The notes under the pieces: model-generated | Database searches by the model: none | What the model saw: the letters and a program-made list of their open reading frames with translations, nothing else | Told to the model about the DNA's origin: nothing | Shown here: positions 17,556 to 23,903 of the stretch, one piece after another | Layout: each line of letters opens with the position of its first letter | Position numbering within the stretch: the stretch's first letter is position 1 | IMG/VR virus record: IMGVR_UViG_3300027126_000251 | Span: 1-29,455 of that record | Origin: a virus | Length of the DNA stretch: 29,455 nt | Direction: 5' to 3' (one strand) | Position numbers and translations under genes: made by a program

Positions 17556-17819
17556 CTAACGTGGTAGAATGAATGAGCCACTACCGGGAGTATAGACATG
17601 GTCAGTGGTTTTGATTTTTTCTGGCTCAGGAGCCATGTAACCAAAAATGTGTCCGCATACAAACCCTACTGAGAAGGAAACAGCAGGGTGTCGTAGGGCT
17701 GTTCGTTGCATGAACCGACTAATTGAACTACCGATGCTTAAATTGAAGGTAACAACAACAAGATCGTATATACCGAGGAATATAATAGCCCCTGTTACGA
17801 TTAGTGCTGTCAGACTCAT
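17556..17819 (-). CDS. Small membrane protein, possible holin or antiholin
   Basis: 87 aa. The N-terminus is a strong transmembrane helix (LTALIVTGAIIFLGIYDLVVVTF, residues 3-25). A second moderately hydrophobic stretch follows (AVSFSVGFVCGHIFGYM, about 46-62). The tail is polar (PEPEKIKTTDHVYTPG). The ATG overlaps the stop of the preceding holin-like gene by four bases, so the two are coupled. Size, two-helix topology and neighbours fit a class II holin or its antagonist, but no family match is certain and a general membrane-anchoring role is possible. Confidence 0.6.
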   Translation of the reverse strand: MSLTALIVTGAIIFLGIYDLVVVTFNLSIGSSISRFMQRTALRHPAVSFSVGFVCGHIFGYMAPEPEKIKTTDHVYTPGSGSFILPR

Positions 17820-18142
17820 GTCGTTGCTTTCACAACTGCAGAGAGGTTATTAATTGCTGCTGTATTGTTTTCAACAGCATGGGAAAGAGCCTTAGCTGCA
17901 TCGTGACCATCTTTAGCAGTTTGATGCCTACCTGCGTTCTCTTTTTCTCTGTTTGTCTCGATCTTATCAAGGATACGTTCAAAATGTTCTCTTGTCTTTT
18001 CCTGTGCAGCGTCGTGCCGTTCAAGTAGTTGTGGAAACCACTTGGTTATCATCCATACGAACATTGCCAATACTACGCCTGTTGCTGTCATTTGTGCCCA
18101 TGGTGCAAGATCTGTGATGTTGTGTACAGTTTCAGCTAACAT
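17816..18142 (-). CDS. Holin-like membrane protein with coiled-coil tail
   Basis: 108 aa. One transmembrane helix (WAQMTATGVVLAMFVWMITKWFPQLL, residues about 15-40) is followed by a highly charged coiled-coil tail (EKTREHFERILDKIETNREKENAG) and an Ala/Asn-rich end. This layout resembles BhlA/UviB-like phage holins. It has its own consensus promoter (18170-18197) and AAGGAA 6 nt before the ATG, the only lysis-region gene here with such strong private signals. It overlaps the next small membrane gene by ATGA. Role as holin is inferred from topology, size and expression signals. Confidence 0.6.
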   Translation of the reverse strand: MLAETVHNITDLAPWAQMTATGVVLAMFVWMITKWFPQLLERHDAAQEKTREHFERILDKIETNREKENAGRHQTAKDGHDAAKALSHAVENNTAAINNLSAVVKATT

Positions 18143-18169
18143 GATGGTTCCTTGATGAAAGAAGTTGGC

Positions 18170-18197
18170 ATTATACAGGGAAAGTCGATTATGTCAA
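18170..18197 (-). promoter_or_regulatory. Consensus sigma70 promoter (TTGACA-16-TATAAT)
   Basis: Minus strand: TTGACA at 18197-18192, 16-bp spacer, TATAAT at 18175-18170, both hexamers perfect. The -35 reads TATTGACA and overlaps the TGA stop of the upstream gene. It drives the holin-like gene and everything downstream unless terminated. Confidence 0.85.
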
Positions 18198-18529
18198 TAA
18201 CCCGCTGTGGATTTATGTTCCCATAGATAGGCTAAGATTTGTGGAGCAATCCATTTGATGAAGAACCATACAAACCAACCTACAGCAATGGATGTTTGTA
18301 ACTCCAAATCACTGTAGGTGTTGATTTTTCCTGATCGCATTAGTTCAACGAATACAGGATAAATTTTGTCACAGGCTTTTCTTTTTCGTTTAGCTTCTTT
18401 CAAAGACTTCTTAACGTGTTCTGAGCCTAAGAAAGGAGAACGTGTCAGACCTGATATGAAAGAGTCACTACATCCGAAACTGGTATGTAGTGACGTCTGA
18501 AGGATACTTTCGGCAACAGTCATTTTCAT
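18194..18529 (-). CDS. Small membrane protein of unknown function
   Basis: 111 aa. The N-terminal two thirds are soluble, with a basic stretch (VKKSLKEAKRKRKACDKIY, about 39-57). One transmembrane helix lies near the C-terminus (SIAVGWFVWFFIKWIAPQILAYLW, about 81-104). The tail is short (EHKSTAGY). Start within an ATGA overlap with the CxxC-protein gene. The C-terminal anchor with a basic cytoplasmic part is compatible with a lysis accessory or membrane-tethered factor. No family recognised. Confidence 0.6.
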   Translation of the reverse strand: MKMTVAESILQTSLHTSFGCSDSFISGLTRSPFLGSEHVKKSLKEAKRKRKACDKIYPVFVELMRSGKINTYSDLELQTSIAVGWFVWFFIKWIAPQILAYLWEHKSTAGY

Positions 18530-19296
18530 TTGAAGTTTACCGTTAGGTTTGGACAGGTTGTAAGTTCCGCCTCAATACGTTTCCCACTGTCTTTGATTGT
18601 TAGCTGTTTCAAAGATGTGGAATAACTGAAGATGCCTTTCTTCGCATGGATAGTAGGTGGTGGTGAGAATACGATTTTGTCTTTCTCAATAGAGACTGTT
18701 CGTTTACCGTTCCAGTCAATTGTAAGTACACCGTTAGTCCAGCGTTGTCCACTCATTAACGTGTTGATCATTCCCGGAACAGCATCGGGAGCATCAATAT
18801 CAATTTCGAATAGTGAAGAGTATGTGTAGTCTTTACTGGATTGGCAGAGCAGATGATCTGTGAGAGTGGCAAGAAACACATGAGCAGATGGAGCGTATTG
18901 CACTTCTGCTGATTGTGTATTGATTGGAGCGGAGTAATCGAATTCAAATGGGATGCGAGTAACGATCTGACCTAGTTGTGCAGCTTCTGCAATTGAAATC
19001 TCTGTGAAGGCAATACCTTGAGACTTCAAATAGTTCTTTCTTGGAATGCAGTAGGCACAGTTGGGACCAGTGACAAGATAATGTACCTGAGGAGCACTAC
19101 CTGTTACCTGATTCCATTTGACTTCAAACTTATCTTTCTTCTTCTCTTCCTTAACAGCTTCCTTGACTGCATACTGAGAAAGAACTTGTTTGTAGACTTC
19201 TCGTGCTTTTGTGAGGTGACTGTAATCGATATCCTCATAATCAGGAGGAACATATCCTTCAAACATGAGCGACAATAGTATCATCCAAGCAACCAT
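18526..19296 (-). CDS. Exported thioredoxin/glutaredoxin-like CxxC protein
   Basis: 256 aa from ATG 19296, chosen for TTGGAG six bases upstream; an ATG 12 bases earlier is possible. The N-terminus (VAWMILLSLMFEG) is hydrophobic and may be a short signal or anchor. A Lys/Glu-rich linker follows, then a thioredoxin-fold start: QVHYLVTGPNCAYCIPRKNYLKSQ, with CAYC as the redox motif and a helix behind it, and GIAFTEISIAEAAQLGQIVTRIPFEF as the next beta-alpha part. The cis-Pro-like IP near residue 132 fits the fold. The C-terminal about 110 residues are a separate beta domain of unknown type. It overlaps the end of the protease gene by 16 bases. Likely role: disulfide reduction or exchange outside the cytoplasm; substrate unknown. 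Confidence 0.6.
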   Translation of the reverse strand: MVAWMILLSLMFEGYVPPDYEDIDYSHLTKAREVYKQVLSQYAVKEAVKEEKKKDKFEVKWNQVTGSAPQVHYLVTGPNCAYCIPRKNYLKSQGIAFTEISIAEAAQLGQIVTRIPFEFDYSAPINTQSAEVQYAPSAHVFLATLTDHLLCQSSKDYTYSSLFEIDIDAPDAVPGMINTLMSGQRWTNGVLTIDWNGKRTVSIEKDKIVFSPPPTIHAKKGIFSYSTSLKQLTIKDSGKRIEAELTTCPNLTVNFK

Positions 19297-20144
19297 TGTG
19301 AACTCCAATCGATTTCTCGTGGTTCAGGTGAAGAAAGATCTGATACGCCGATAGTGACAGTGAAATTGCTCATTGCCTGTTGTTCGATGAACTCACGACT
19401 CTGGTAAGAGAATCCTTTGTCACCGTAGGATTCGTAATGGCTGTTAGCCTCTACCAGATAGATTACCCCATCAATAGTAATCCAGTCAACGTATGAGCGA
19501 GCATGACCGCCTCCACCGTCAACAAAACGAGTACAAATACCTCTTGCATTAGGTCTCCAGTTTCCCCATGAACCGCCAACAATGACAGCACCTTGGTTAG
19601 CTTGCAGGAATCGAAGAATATCATCAAAGCCTTTAAGCTCAATTGAATAACCAATCTTCCAATCTGCTGCAATCTGAGCAGAGTTTGGAGGATACGACAT
19701 GTTGTAGTCTTGTCGATATGGGATTTCAACAACACCATCGTTATCGAAGTCTTCAGGCAGGAAACCTACGTTCTTAGCAGCTTTGACAACACCGTGTATA
19801 GTGGCACCACTGTCACCACGAATATTGTTAACTTCCTGCCCACGACGATAGGACCACATTGGGTTGAACTGTCGCCATTTCAGAGTCTGAAGGTAGTATG
19901 TTACTTCTCCGGAGTTGGTCATACCGAAGCCAGAACAACTACTGATTCGTCCCTGATCGTCTCGCCTCATGAGTTCTTTGATTTTACGTGTTGGTGGTAT
20001 ATCACCACACACTACAAAATCTTTAGGATCGAAGTTGATACATTCAGCTTTTAGTAGTTCTCTTGGCTCAGCGTATTTATCGTAACCTGACCACCATTCA
20101 TCAGGAATAAACGATCGTCCCTGTGGTGTAACGATGCGACTCAT
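19281..20144 (-). CDS. Papain-like cysteine protease (C1-like)
   Basis: 287 aa. The catalytic layout of clan CA is visible: Gln64 (DDQGRISSC), nucleophile Cys70 in SSCSGFG, His214 in GGGGHARSYVDW, and Asn234 in VEANSHYESYG. The six-residue Gln-to-Cys spacing is that of papain. No signal peptide and no pro-peptide are evident, so release would need a holin or other export. The gene overlaps both neighbours (ATGA with the upstream exported-protein gene, 16 bases with the CxxC gene), placing it in one translational unit with them. No muramidase or amidase is visible in the window, so this is the only candidate lytic enzyme here. Alternative roles are virion-borne protease or host-protein cleavage. 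Confidence 0.78.
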   Translation of the reverse strand: MSRIVTPQGRSFIPDEWWSGYDKYAEPRELLKAECINFDPKDFVVCGDIPPTRKIKELMRRDDQGRISSCSGFGMTNSGEVTYYLQTLKWRQFNPMWSYRRGQEVNNIRGDSGATIHGVVKAAKNVGFLPEDFDNDGVVEIPYRQDYNMSYPPNSAQIAADWKIGYSIELKGFDDILRFLQANQGAVIVGGSWGNWRPNARGICTRFVDGGGGHARSYVDWITIDGVIYLVEANSHYESYGDKGFSYQSREFIEQQAMSNFTVTIGVSDLSSPEPREIDWSSQWLLG

Positions 20145-20479
20145 TTCAATTCCTTGCTTCTGAGTGATGTTGCGAAGTCTTTAACTTTGTTGTCTTTGAC
20201 TGCTGTCTGTAGTCTGGTGTTTACATCGTTGAATGCTGCTTTCCTTGCAGCCTCTGTATGCTCAAGAATGAACTTGAGTTTTTCATCGTCGTTCTTGAAT
20301 TCCTTCACTGCGAATTCATCAAGAGCATCTGATGTGAGGATTCTCTGAACTTCTGATGCTTTATCCCACAGGTCAGGAACAACCACAACAGGAGGTACAT
20401 CAGGATCAGGAATAGGTTCAGGAGTGTTATCAGGAGCAAAGATCAGAATCAGCAGAACAATCGTAATGACGTGTTTCAT
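20141..20479 (-). CDS. Small exported protein of unknown function
   Basis: 112 aa. Positively charged N-terminus, then a hydrophobic signal segment (MKHVITIVLLILIFAPDN) and a Pro/Asp-rich linker (TPEPIPDPDVPPVVVVPD). No Cys is present for a lipobox. The rest is helical and charged (LWDKASEVQRILTSDAL, KDNKVKDFATSLRSKELK). ATGA overlap with the gene before it and the protease after it. The layout (membrane or periplasmic anchor, proline linker, helical domain) recalls spanin-like or scaffold proteins, but no family was recognised. Confidence 0.6.
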   Translation of the reverse strand: MKHVITIVLLILIFAPDNTPEPIPDPDVPPVVVVPDLWDKASEVQRILTSDALDEFAVKEFKNDDEKLKFILEHTEAARKAAFNDVNTRLQTAVKDNKVKDFATSLRSKELK

Positions 20480-20856
20480 TTAGGGGCTACCTCTGTCTTA
20501 GGGAGTTTACGGGTTACTTCTTCTTTGAGAATCTGAGCTTCTGTCAGTTCTTTCATGGCGTATGAAAGTCTGAGAGTGTCTGTGGCATCAGGAGCAGATT
20601 CCATGATAAGCTGGATGTATTCTGCTGTGCCTTTAGGAGCAGGAGAGTCACTGCTGTGGGATGCTGGTGGAACAGTGAATCCGTCTTTGTATTCATCGAA
20701 CATCTTATCAAGAATCTCCGAACCTGTTCCGCTTGAAGCCTTACTGAAGAAAGAAATAAGCTTCGGTTTGAGGTATGGGAAGGTGTACATCCCAATAATA
20801 ATCAGGCCAAGCAGGTATTTAACATCGATTCCGGCAATTTCAATTTGGGGCAGCAT
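20476..20856 (-). CDS. Single-pass membrane protein of unknown function
   Basis: 126 aa; AAAGGAAAG precedes the ATG at 20856. One hydrophobic segment (DVKYLLGLIIIGMYTFPYL, about 11-29) is followed by a basic KPKLISFFSK flank, a Ser/Pro-rich linker with SHSSDSPAPKG, and a helical C-terminus (DTLRLSYAMKELTEAQILKEEVTRKL). Probably anchored with a cytoplasmic helical tail. Overlaps the next gene by ATGA and the previous by 17 bases. No family recognised. Confidence 0.6.
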   Translation of the reverse strand: MLPQIEIAGIDVKYLLGLIIIGMYTFPYLKPKLISFFSKASSGTGSEILDKMFDEYKDGFTVPPASHSSDSPAPKGTAEYIQLIMESAPDATDTLRLSYAMKELTEAQILKEEVTRKLPKTEVAPK

Positions 20857-21058
20857 TCTTCTTTCCTTTTACAGGTCTGAGTTCCAATAGGTGGTTTCTT
20901 AATCGTTGTTCCCGCAATTGACGCATAGCAATTCGAATTTCGCGGGGTGTTGGAATGGTTCGTTTTTTATTGTTTTGGTACGCCTCATAGAGTTCATCTT
21001 CCTCTTTTGCTGTCAGGTATAAGCTTTCGTGGTAATCGGCTAGGGGCCAATAAAGCAT
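20840..21058 (-). CDS. Small basic protein of unknown function
   Basis: 72 aa and highly charged: LTAKEEDELYEAYQNNKKR followed by a helix IRIAMRQLREQRLRNHLLEL and a basic tail. No membrane segment. The ATG at 21058 has no strong Shine-Dalgarno (AAAG only). It overlaps the downstream membrane gene by 17 bases, which argues for coupled translation. Could be a small regulator or assembly factor. Function not recognised. Confidence 0.5.
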   Translation of the reverse strand: MLYWPLADYHESLYLTAKEEDELYEAYQNNKKRTIPTPREIRIAMRQLREQRLRNHLLELRPVKGKKNAAPN

Positions 21059-21067
21059 AAAAGGCTT

Positions 21068-21259
21068 TCAGAGTTTGATTGACTGGGATGTTCGGAACCG
21101 ATTAGCAATATTCAGAACAAAAATAGCAGAAGCAATCGCTCCTGCCACTTTTGGGTTAGACGCAATCCACTGATCATTCATCGCCGTGGTGAGGAGCGTG
21201 ATAACCAGTGGAATTGCGTTGAACCAGATAGTACTGCTTTCTGCTGGGGTCTTTGACAT
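21068..21259 (-). CDS. Small two-helix membrane protein, holin-like
   Basis: 63 aa with two hydrophobic segments (IWFNAIPLVITLLTTAM about 11-27, AGAIASAIFVLNIANRF about 39-55) joined by a short DQWIASNPKV turn, and a polar C-terminus (RTSQSIKL). The pattern 'IWFN ... NPKVAG ... NIANR' matches a small family of phage membrane proteins often found near lysis genes. AAGGAT stands 6 nt before the ATG. Likely a holin or related inner-membrane protein; with the holin-like genes at 17816-18142 and 17556-17819 this region would have several candidates. Confidence 0.65.
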   Translation of the reverse strand: MSKTPAESSTIWFNAIPLVITLLTTAMNDQWIASNPKVAGAIASAIFVLNIANRFRTSQSIKL

Positions 21260-21286
21260 TGTAGATCCTTGAGTTTTACTGAGGAA

Positions 21287-21931
21287 TTAACCTTTGATGT
21301 CAAACGTAACATCGATGTTTGAGATTGTTGGAATTACGGCTGTTGCTGTTGCAGCATCGTTACAGGCAATGGCTACACGCAAATCAAGAACGTCTCCAGC
21401 AGCTAGACCAGATGAAGTGATAGTGAAAGTCTTCTCTGAGAATGTGAGACTGTTCATGGTGAGAGCAGCAACACTACATAGATCAGAACCTACAACACCG
21501 AGTTTATCGGCTTTGTAACATTCCAGATCGAGTGTGCAGGTTGTATCTGAGATTGTTGTGGTCATACCACAAGTAATAAGAACCTGTACTGTCTGTCCTG
21601 CGTCAAAACATTCAGGAACAACTGCTGTGAATCGTGCATAACGTGTTGTTGCTCCTGCAGCTTTCAGGTCACCTGCCTGAATTGTTGGTGCTGCTGTTCC
21701 GAATGTTCCACCGATCAAAGCTAAATCATCTGTAGCTGCTGTACCGGGAAGATTCGTATGGAGAGCGTCCCATACTCGCAAAGTGGTCAAGTTAACAGGA
21801 AATCGAATATTTGCGTCCTGTTGCAGAACGGTGGCTCTTGTCTGAGCAGAGAGAGCGTCATTTGAGGCATTAATTTTGCCGTTGAATGTGGCTTTGCCTG
21901 TTACTGTGAGTTCGTCAGTACTTTGTGGCAT
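21287..21931 (-). CDS. Putative virion structural protein, 214 aa
   Basis: First gene of the late transcript. Beta-rich and Ala/Thr-rich, no signal peptide or membrane helix. The N-terminus is a 'tag' region (DELTVTGKATFNGKINASND); then RFPVNLTTLRVWDAL and the motif LPGTAATDDLALIGGTFG, followed by GDLKAAGATTRYARF and alternating strands to the end. I recognise this pattern from phage-encoded virion-type proteins seen mainly in Planctomycetota-associated sequences, but cannot name the function. It may be a head fibre, decoration or tail-surface protein. The Shine-Dalgarno is weak (AGGC). Confidence 0.55.
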   Translation of the reverse strand: MPQSTDELTVTGKATFNGKINASNDALSAQTRATVLQQDANIRFPVNLTTLRVWDALHTNLPGTAATDDLALIGGTFGTAAPTIQAGDLKAAGATTRYARFTAVVPECFDAGQTVQVLITCGMTTTISDTTCTLDLECYKADKLGVVGSDLCSVAALTMNSLTFSEKTFTITSSGLAAGDVLDLRVAIACNDAATATAVIPTISNIDVTFDIKG

Positions 21932-21970
21932 GTCATGTGCCTGTTCTATGAGTTTTATTCAGAGAAAGAC

Positions 21971-22008
21971 ATATACATATAAATTTCAGAAGAAATATAT
22001 ACATATAA
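21971..22008. repeat. Direct repeat ATATACATATAA x2
   Basis: Two exact 12-bp copies, starts 26 bp apart (about 2.5 helical turns), in the AT-rich leader of the late operon. On the minus strand each reads TTATATGTATAT. Candidate binding sites for a phage late regulator or an alternative -10-like element; function is not shown. Confidence 0.55.
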
Positions 22009-22170
22009 TCATAATACATAACTTCATGCTGCAACCCCCCTACCCCCTTAAATAGATATAAGAGTGTAGAGAGATGATTTGTAACATGAATGACTTCATG
22101 CTGCCGGTTATCTGCAAGCTTATGTCCCCTTGCAGTCCATCCGGTCTAGACTCCCCCCAGGACGCACAAA

Positions 22171-22198
22171 AGCATAACAAGGTTTTTTACGAAGTCAA
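22171..22198 (-). promoter_or_regulatory. Sigma70-like promoter for the late operon
   Basis: Minus strand: TTGACT (22198-22193), 16-bp spacer, TATGCT (22176-22171), with TA before the -35 (TATTGACT). It leaves an untranslated leader of over 200 nt before the ATG at 21931, containing the repeats described above. The downstream bases include GTGCGTC, also found after the capsid promoter's -10. Confidence 0.65.
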
Positions 22199-22274
22199 TA
22201 CTGATTTTGGTATTTATGTAAAAATTTCTTAGGTTACACTTTACGCGGCCTATACACCTTACTAGGGGGCTTCA

Positions 22275-22655
22275 ATGCGTAAGCGTATTCCGATTGAAAT
22301 TTATGCAAAGATACTTCGAGAGAGAATGACACCATGCGAGCTAAAGCTGTGGAATCGGTTGAAGTATATGCAGGAATTCAAGTTTGAGCCGCAGATACCC
22401 GTTCATGGGTTTATACCTGACTTCTTCTGTGAAGAGTTACAATTGGCGATAGAAGTTGATGGTCAGATCCATAAAACATGGATCAAGAAGAAGAAAGACC
22501 AGCGGAAGGATACGATATTGGCAAGAAAAGGTGTAAAGGTGATCAGGTTTACCAATACTCAGGTCGCCAATAGTCTCGGTAGGGTGGTGAAGGCTATCAG
22601 AATCATCGCTACGATGCACAGGAACGCTCAGGAATGCATCAAAAGGAAAAGATGA
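22275..22655 (+). CDS. DUF559 / Vsr-like endonuclease-fold protein
   Basis: 126 aa, about the normal length of the DUF559 family. Core of the restriction-endonuclease-like fold: TPCELKLWNRLK helix (19-30), then FIPDFFCEELQLAIEVDGQIH (catalytic-type residues D49, E60, D62 and H66), KDQRKDTILARKGVKVIRFTN (74-94). A basic helical tail ends in KRKR. AGGGGG stands 5 nt before the ATG. It is a lone gene on the plus strand between two minus-strand operons, as expected of a separately acquired 'moron' gene. DUF559 proteins are predicted DNA nucleases; a role in exclusion of other phages or DNA repair is inference. Confidence 0.8.
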   Translation: MRKRIPIEIYAKILRERMTPCELKLWNRLKYMQEFKFEPQIPVHGFIPDFFCEELQLAIEVDGQIHKTWIKKKKDQRKDTILARKGVKVIRFTNTQVANSLGRVVKAIRIIATMHRNAQECIKRKR

Positions 22656-22704
22656 TGTAGGGTAGCCTAAACTGTCTCAGAGCGTTATACGAGGTCAAAA
22701 TGCA

Positions 22705-22745
22705 AAAATCCTCAACCACAATGAAGTAGTTGAGGATTTTGTTTT
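22705..22745. terminator. Bidirectional intrinsic terminator
   Basis: AAAATCCTCAAC (22705-22716) and GTTGAGGATTTT (22729-22740) form a perfect 12-bp stem around a 12-nt loop, with T-rich ends on both strands (TTTTGTTTTA on plus; TTTTGCATTTT on minus). It lies between the nuclease gene and the convergent 3' end of the second minus-strand operon, serving both. Confidence 0.9.
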
Positions 22746-22759
22746 ATCTCTTCGCCCGG

Positions 22760-22990
22760 TTATCGCACTTCGACAGCCAATCTGTCTTTATTCATCAGCA
22801 AATTACCTTTCAGGGTAACACTACATCCCGACACTTTCAGGCATCTCCCATCAAAACAACCGACACCAAAGTCACGTGTGAATGTGTGGTGAGGGATGAA
22901 TCTTCCACGTGTAAGCCTCTTCAGCAATCTACCTAGCCATGTTGGTTTGAGGTAAACGTATTTACTATCTTGAGTGACGCGACAAAACAT
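22760..22990 (-). CDS. Small protein of unknown function, 76 aa
   Basis: Start taken at ATG 22990 because GGAG of the upstream gene lies 10 nt before it; a 24-base-longer start at 23014 would overlap that gene. Basic, with TWLGRLLKRLTRGRF and two Cys-containing strands (GVGCFDGRCLKVSGCSV). Three Cys in about 13 residues could bind metal, though spacing is not a classical finger. It is the last gene of the operon, ending 15 bases before the terminator. No family recognised. Confidence 0.55.
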   Translation of the reverse strand: MFCRVTQDSKYVYLKPTWLGRLLKRLTRGRFIPHHTFTRDFGVGCFDGRCLKVSGCSVTLKGNLLMNKDRLAVEVR

Positions 22991-22991
22991 A

Positions 22992-23393
22992 TTATTTATT
23001 CTCCAGTATCGCATCTAAGTCGTGAAGCAATTCTTCACCTGCATCTGTCAGCCATCCCGGAACTGAGCCACCATGTTCGGTTAGGTTCTTCAAGTGGAGA
23101 AAGTAATACACGAAGTATAACTCACGTTCTCCACAAATCTTTTTACCTTCCTGTTCCCACTGTTTCCATGCGTCACCGAAACTAAGTTCAGATTCGTATA
23201 CCTTTTCTCTTACGTTTTTAATGTGTCTGAGAACATCTCTGACCAGTGATAGTGCATGGTTAGGTTCACCGCAACAACAGAAACCAAACATATAGCCTTG
23301 AATGAATTCTTGAGGGTTGTCCCAATGACACCCTGTAGGATCGATATAGGTTCTGTCGTCATGACTATAGTATTTGTTGATGTGTAGTTTCAT
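22992..23393 (-). CDS. Unknown protein, 133 aa, Cys/Trp-rich
   Basis: AAAGGAAG precedes the ATG at 23393. Features visible: HWDNPQEFIQGYMFGFCCCGEP (about 23-44), with three consecutive Cys, a helical mid-region (LVRDVLRHIKNVREKVYE) and a C-terminal acidic part (TDAGEELLHDLDAILENK). No membrane segment. The start region overlaps the 3' end of the two-helix membrane gene by 29 bases. It resembles an early-gene accessory protein; no function recognised. Confidence 0.6.
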   Translation of the reverse strand: MKLHINKYYSHDDRTYIDPTGCHWDNPQEFIQGYMFGFCCCGEPNHALSLVRDVLRHIKNVREKVYESELSFGDAWKQWEQEGKKICGERELYFVYYFLHLKNLTEHGGSVPGWLTDAGEELLHDLDAILENK

Positions 23394-23583
23394 CGTTTAC
23401 TTCCTTTACTCCATCAGAGAACATTCTGTAAATTGCGTAGGGAACACCTACAGGCCAAATAACACTGAGAAACAAATAGTCTATGTGATCTTTGACAGGC
23501 ATTCGTACATGCAGAGCAAAGACTATGTAGGGGAGTGTGAGCAACAGGAAACCACCTAACCAAACAGCAGCTATGAATGTCAT
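23365..23583 (-). CDS. Small two-helix membrane protein, early region
   Basis: 72 aa from ATG 23583, which overlaps the upstream stop as ATGA and has GGAG 9-10 nt before it; a longer start at 23649 would overlap the upstream gene by 70 bases. Two hydrophobic segments (FIAAVWLGGFLLLTLPYIVFAL about 3-24, YLFLSVIWPVGVPYAIYRMF about 36-55) are joined by a charged loop. Located in the operon with CsrA and small terminase, away from the lysis cassette. May be a superinfection-exclusion or membrane-modifying protein; unproven. Confidence 0.6.
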   Translation of the reverse strand: MTFIAAVWLGGFLLLTLPYIVFALHVRMPVKDHIDYLFLSVIWPVGVPYAIYRMFSDGVKEVNDETTHQQIL

Positions 23584-23903
23584 TTTCTTTTGCTCCGTTG
23601 AGGTATTACTGAAGAAGAAACAGTGGGCACGAGTTCGAAATAGTGCCACACTTCACCATGTTCATCCTGAGAAGAAGCTACAAAGATGTATTCAATACCA
23701 TTAATTTCCTCAAAGTATTGCGACGTCTTACCGTAAACGAATTTACGAATCTCTGTCTCAGCATGTGGGTTACCTGTGAAGTAAATGTGATCGAAGCCAT
23801 CGTGATACTTAATGGAGAGTATCTGAGCATTCTTTGGCATCTTCACATGAAGAGGCATCGGTAACGATCCGTCCAGCACTGATGTTAGAATTACAAGCTG
23901 CAT
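23580..23903 (-). CDS. DUF7352-like phage protein
   Basis: 107 aa. The arrangement MPKNAQILSIKYHDGF (about 22-37), FTGNPHAETEIRKFVYGKTS, then YIFVASSQDEHGEVWHYFEL is the typical sequence shape of a small beta-rich phage family now called DUF7352 (function unknown). The N-terminus overlaps the CsrA 3' end by up to 95 bases. A later ATG (about 23858, preceded by GGAT) would shorten the overlap but remove part of the conserved first strand, so I keep the longer form. Ends in a basic QRSKRK tail and ATGA-couples to the next gene. Confidence 0.6.
   Translation of the reverse strand: MQLVILTSVLDGSLPMPLHVKMPKNAQILSIKYHDGFDHIYFTGNPHAETEIRKFVYGKTSQYFEEINGIEYIFVASSQDEHGEVWHYFELVPTVSSSVIPQRSKRK

Larger units (their letters stand above)
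21932..22274. promoter_or_regulatory. Divergent intergenic control region
   Basis: 343 bases between the late operon and the nuclease gene with no convincing gene. It holds the promoter at 22171-22198, a direct repeat ATATACATATAA (21971-21982 and 21997-22008), a second direct repeat ACTTCATGCTGC (22021-22032 and 22093-22104), a CTGCAAG/CTTGCAG stem (22112-22135) and an AGTCTAGACT palindrome near 22145. These could be regulator sites. No good plus-strand promoter was found; a weak TACACT element near 22233 is possible. Confidence 0.6.

Noticed and set aside
22122-22235. Short plus-strand frame starting MSPCSPSGLDS
   Set aside because: About 36 codons, no Shine-Dalgarno, overlaps a promoter on the other strand.
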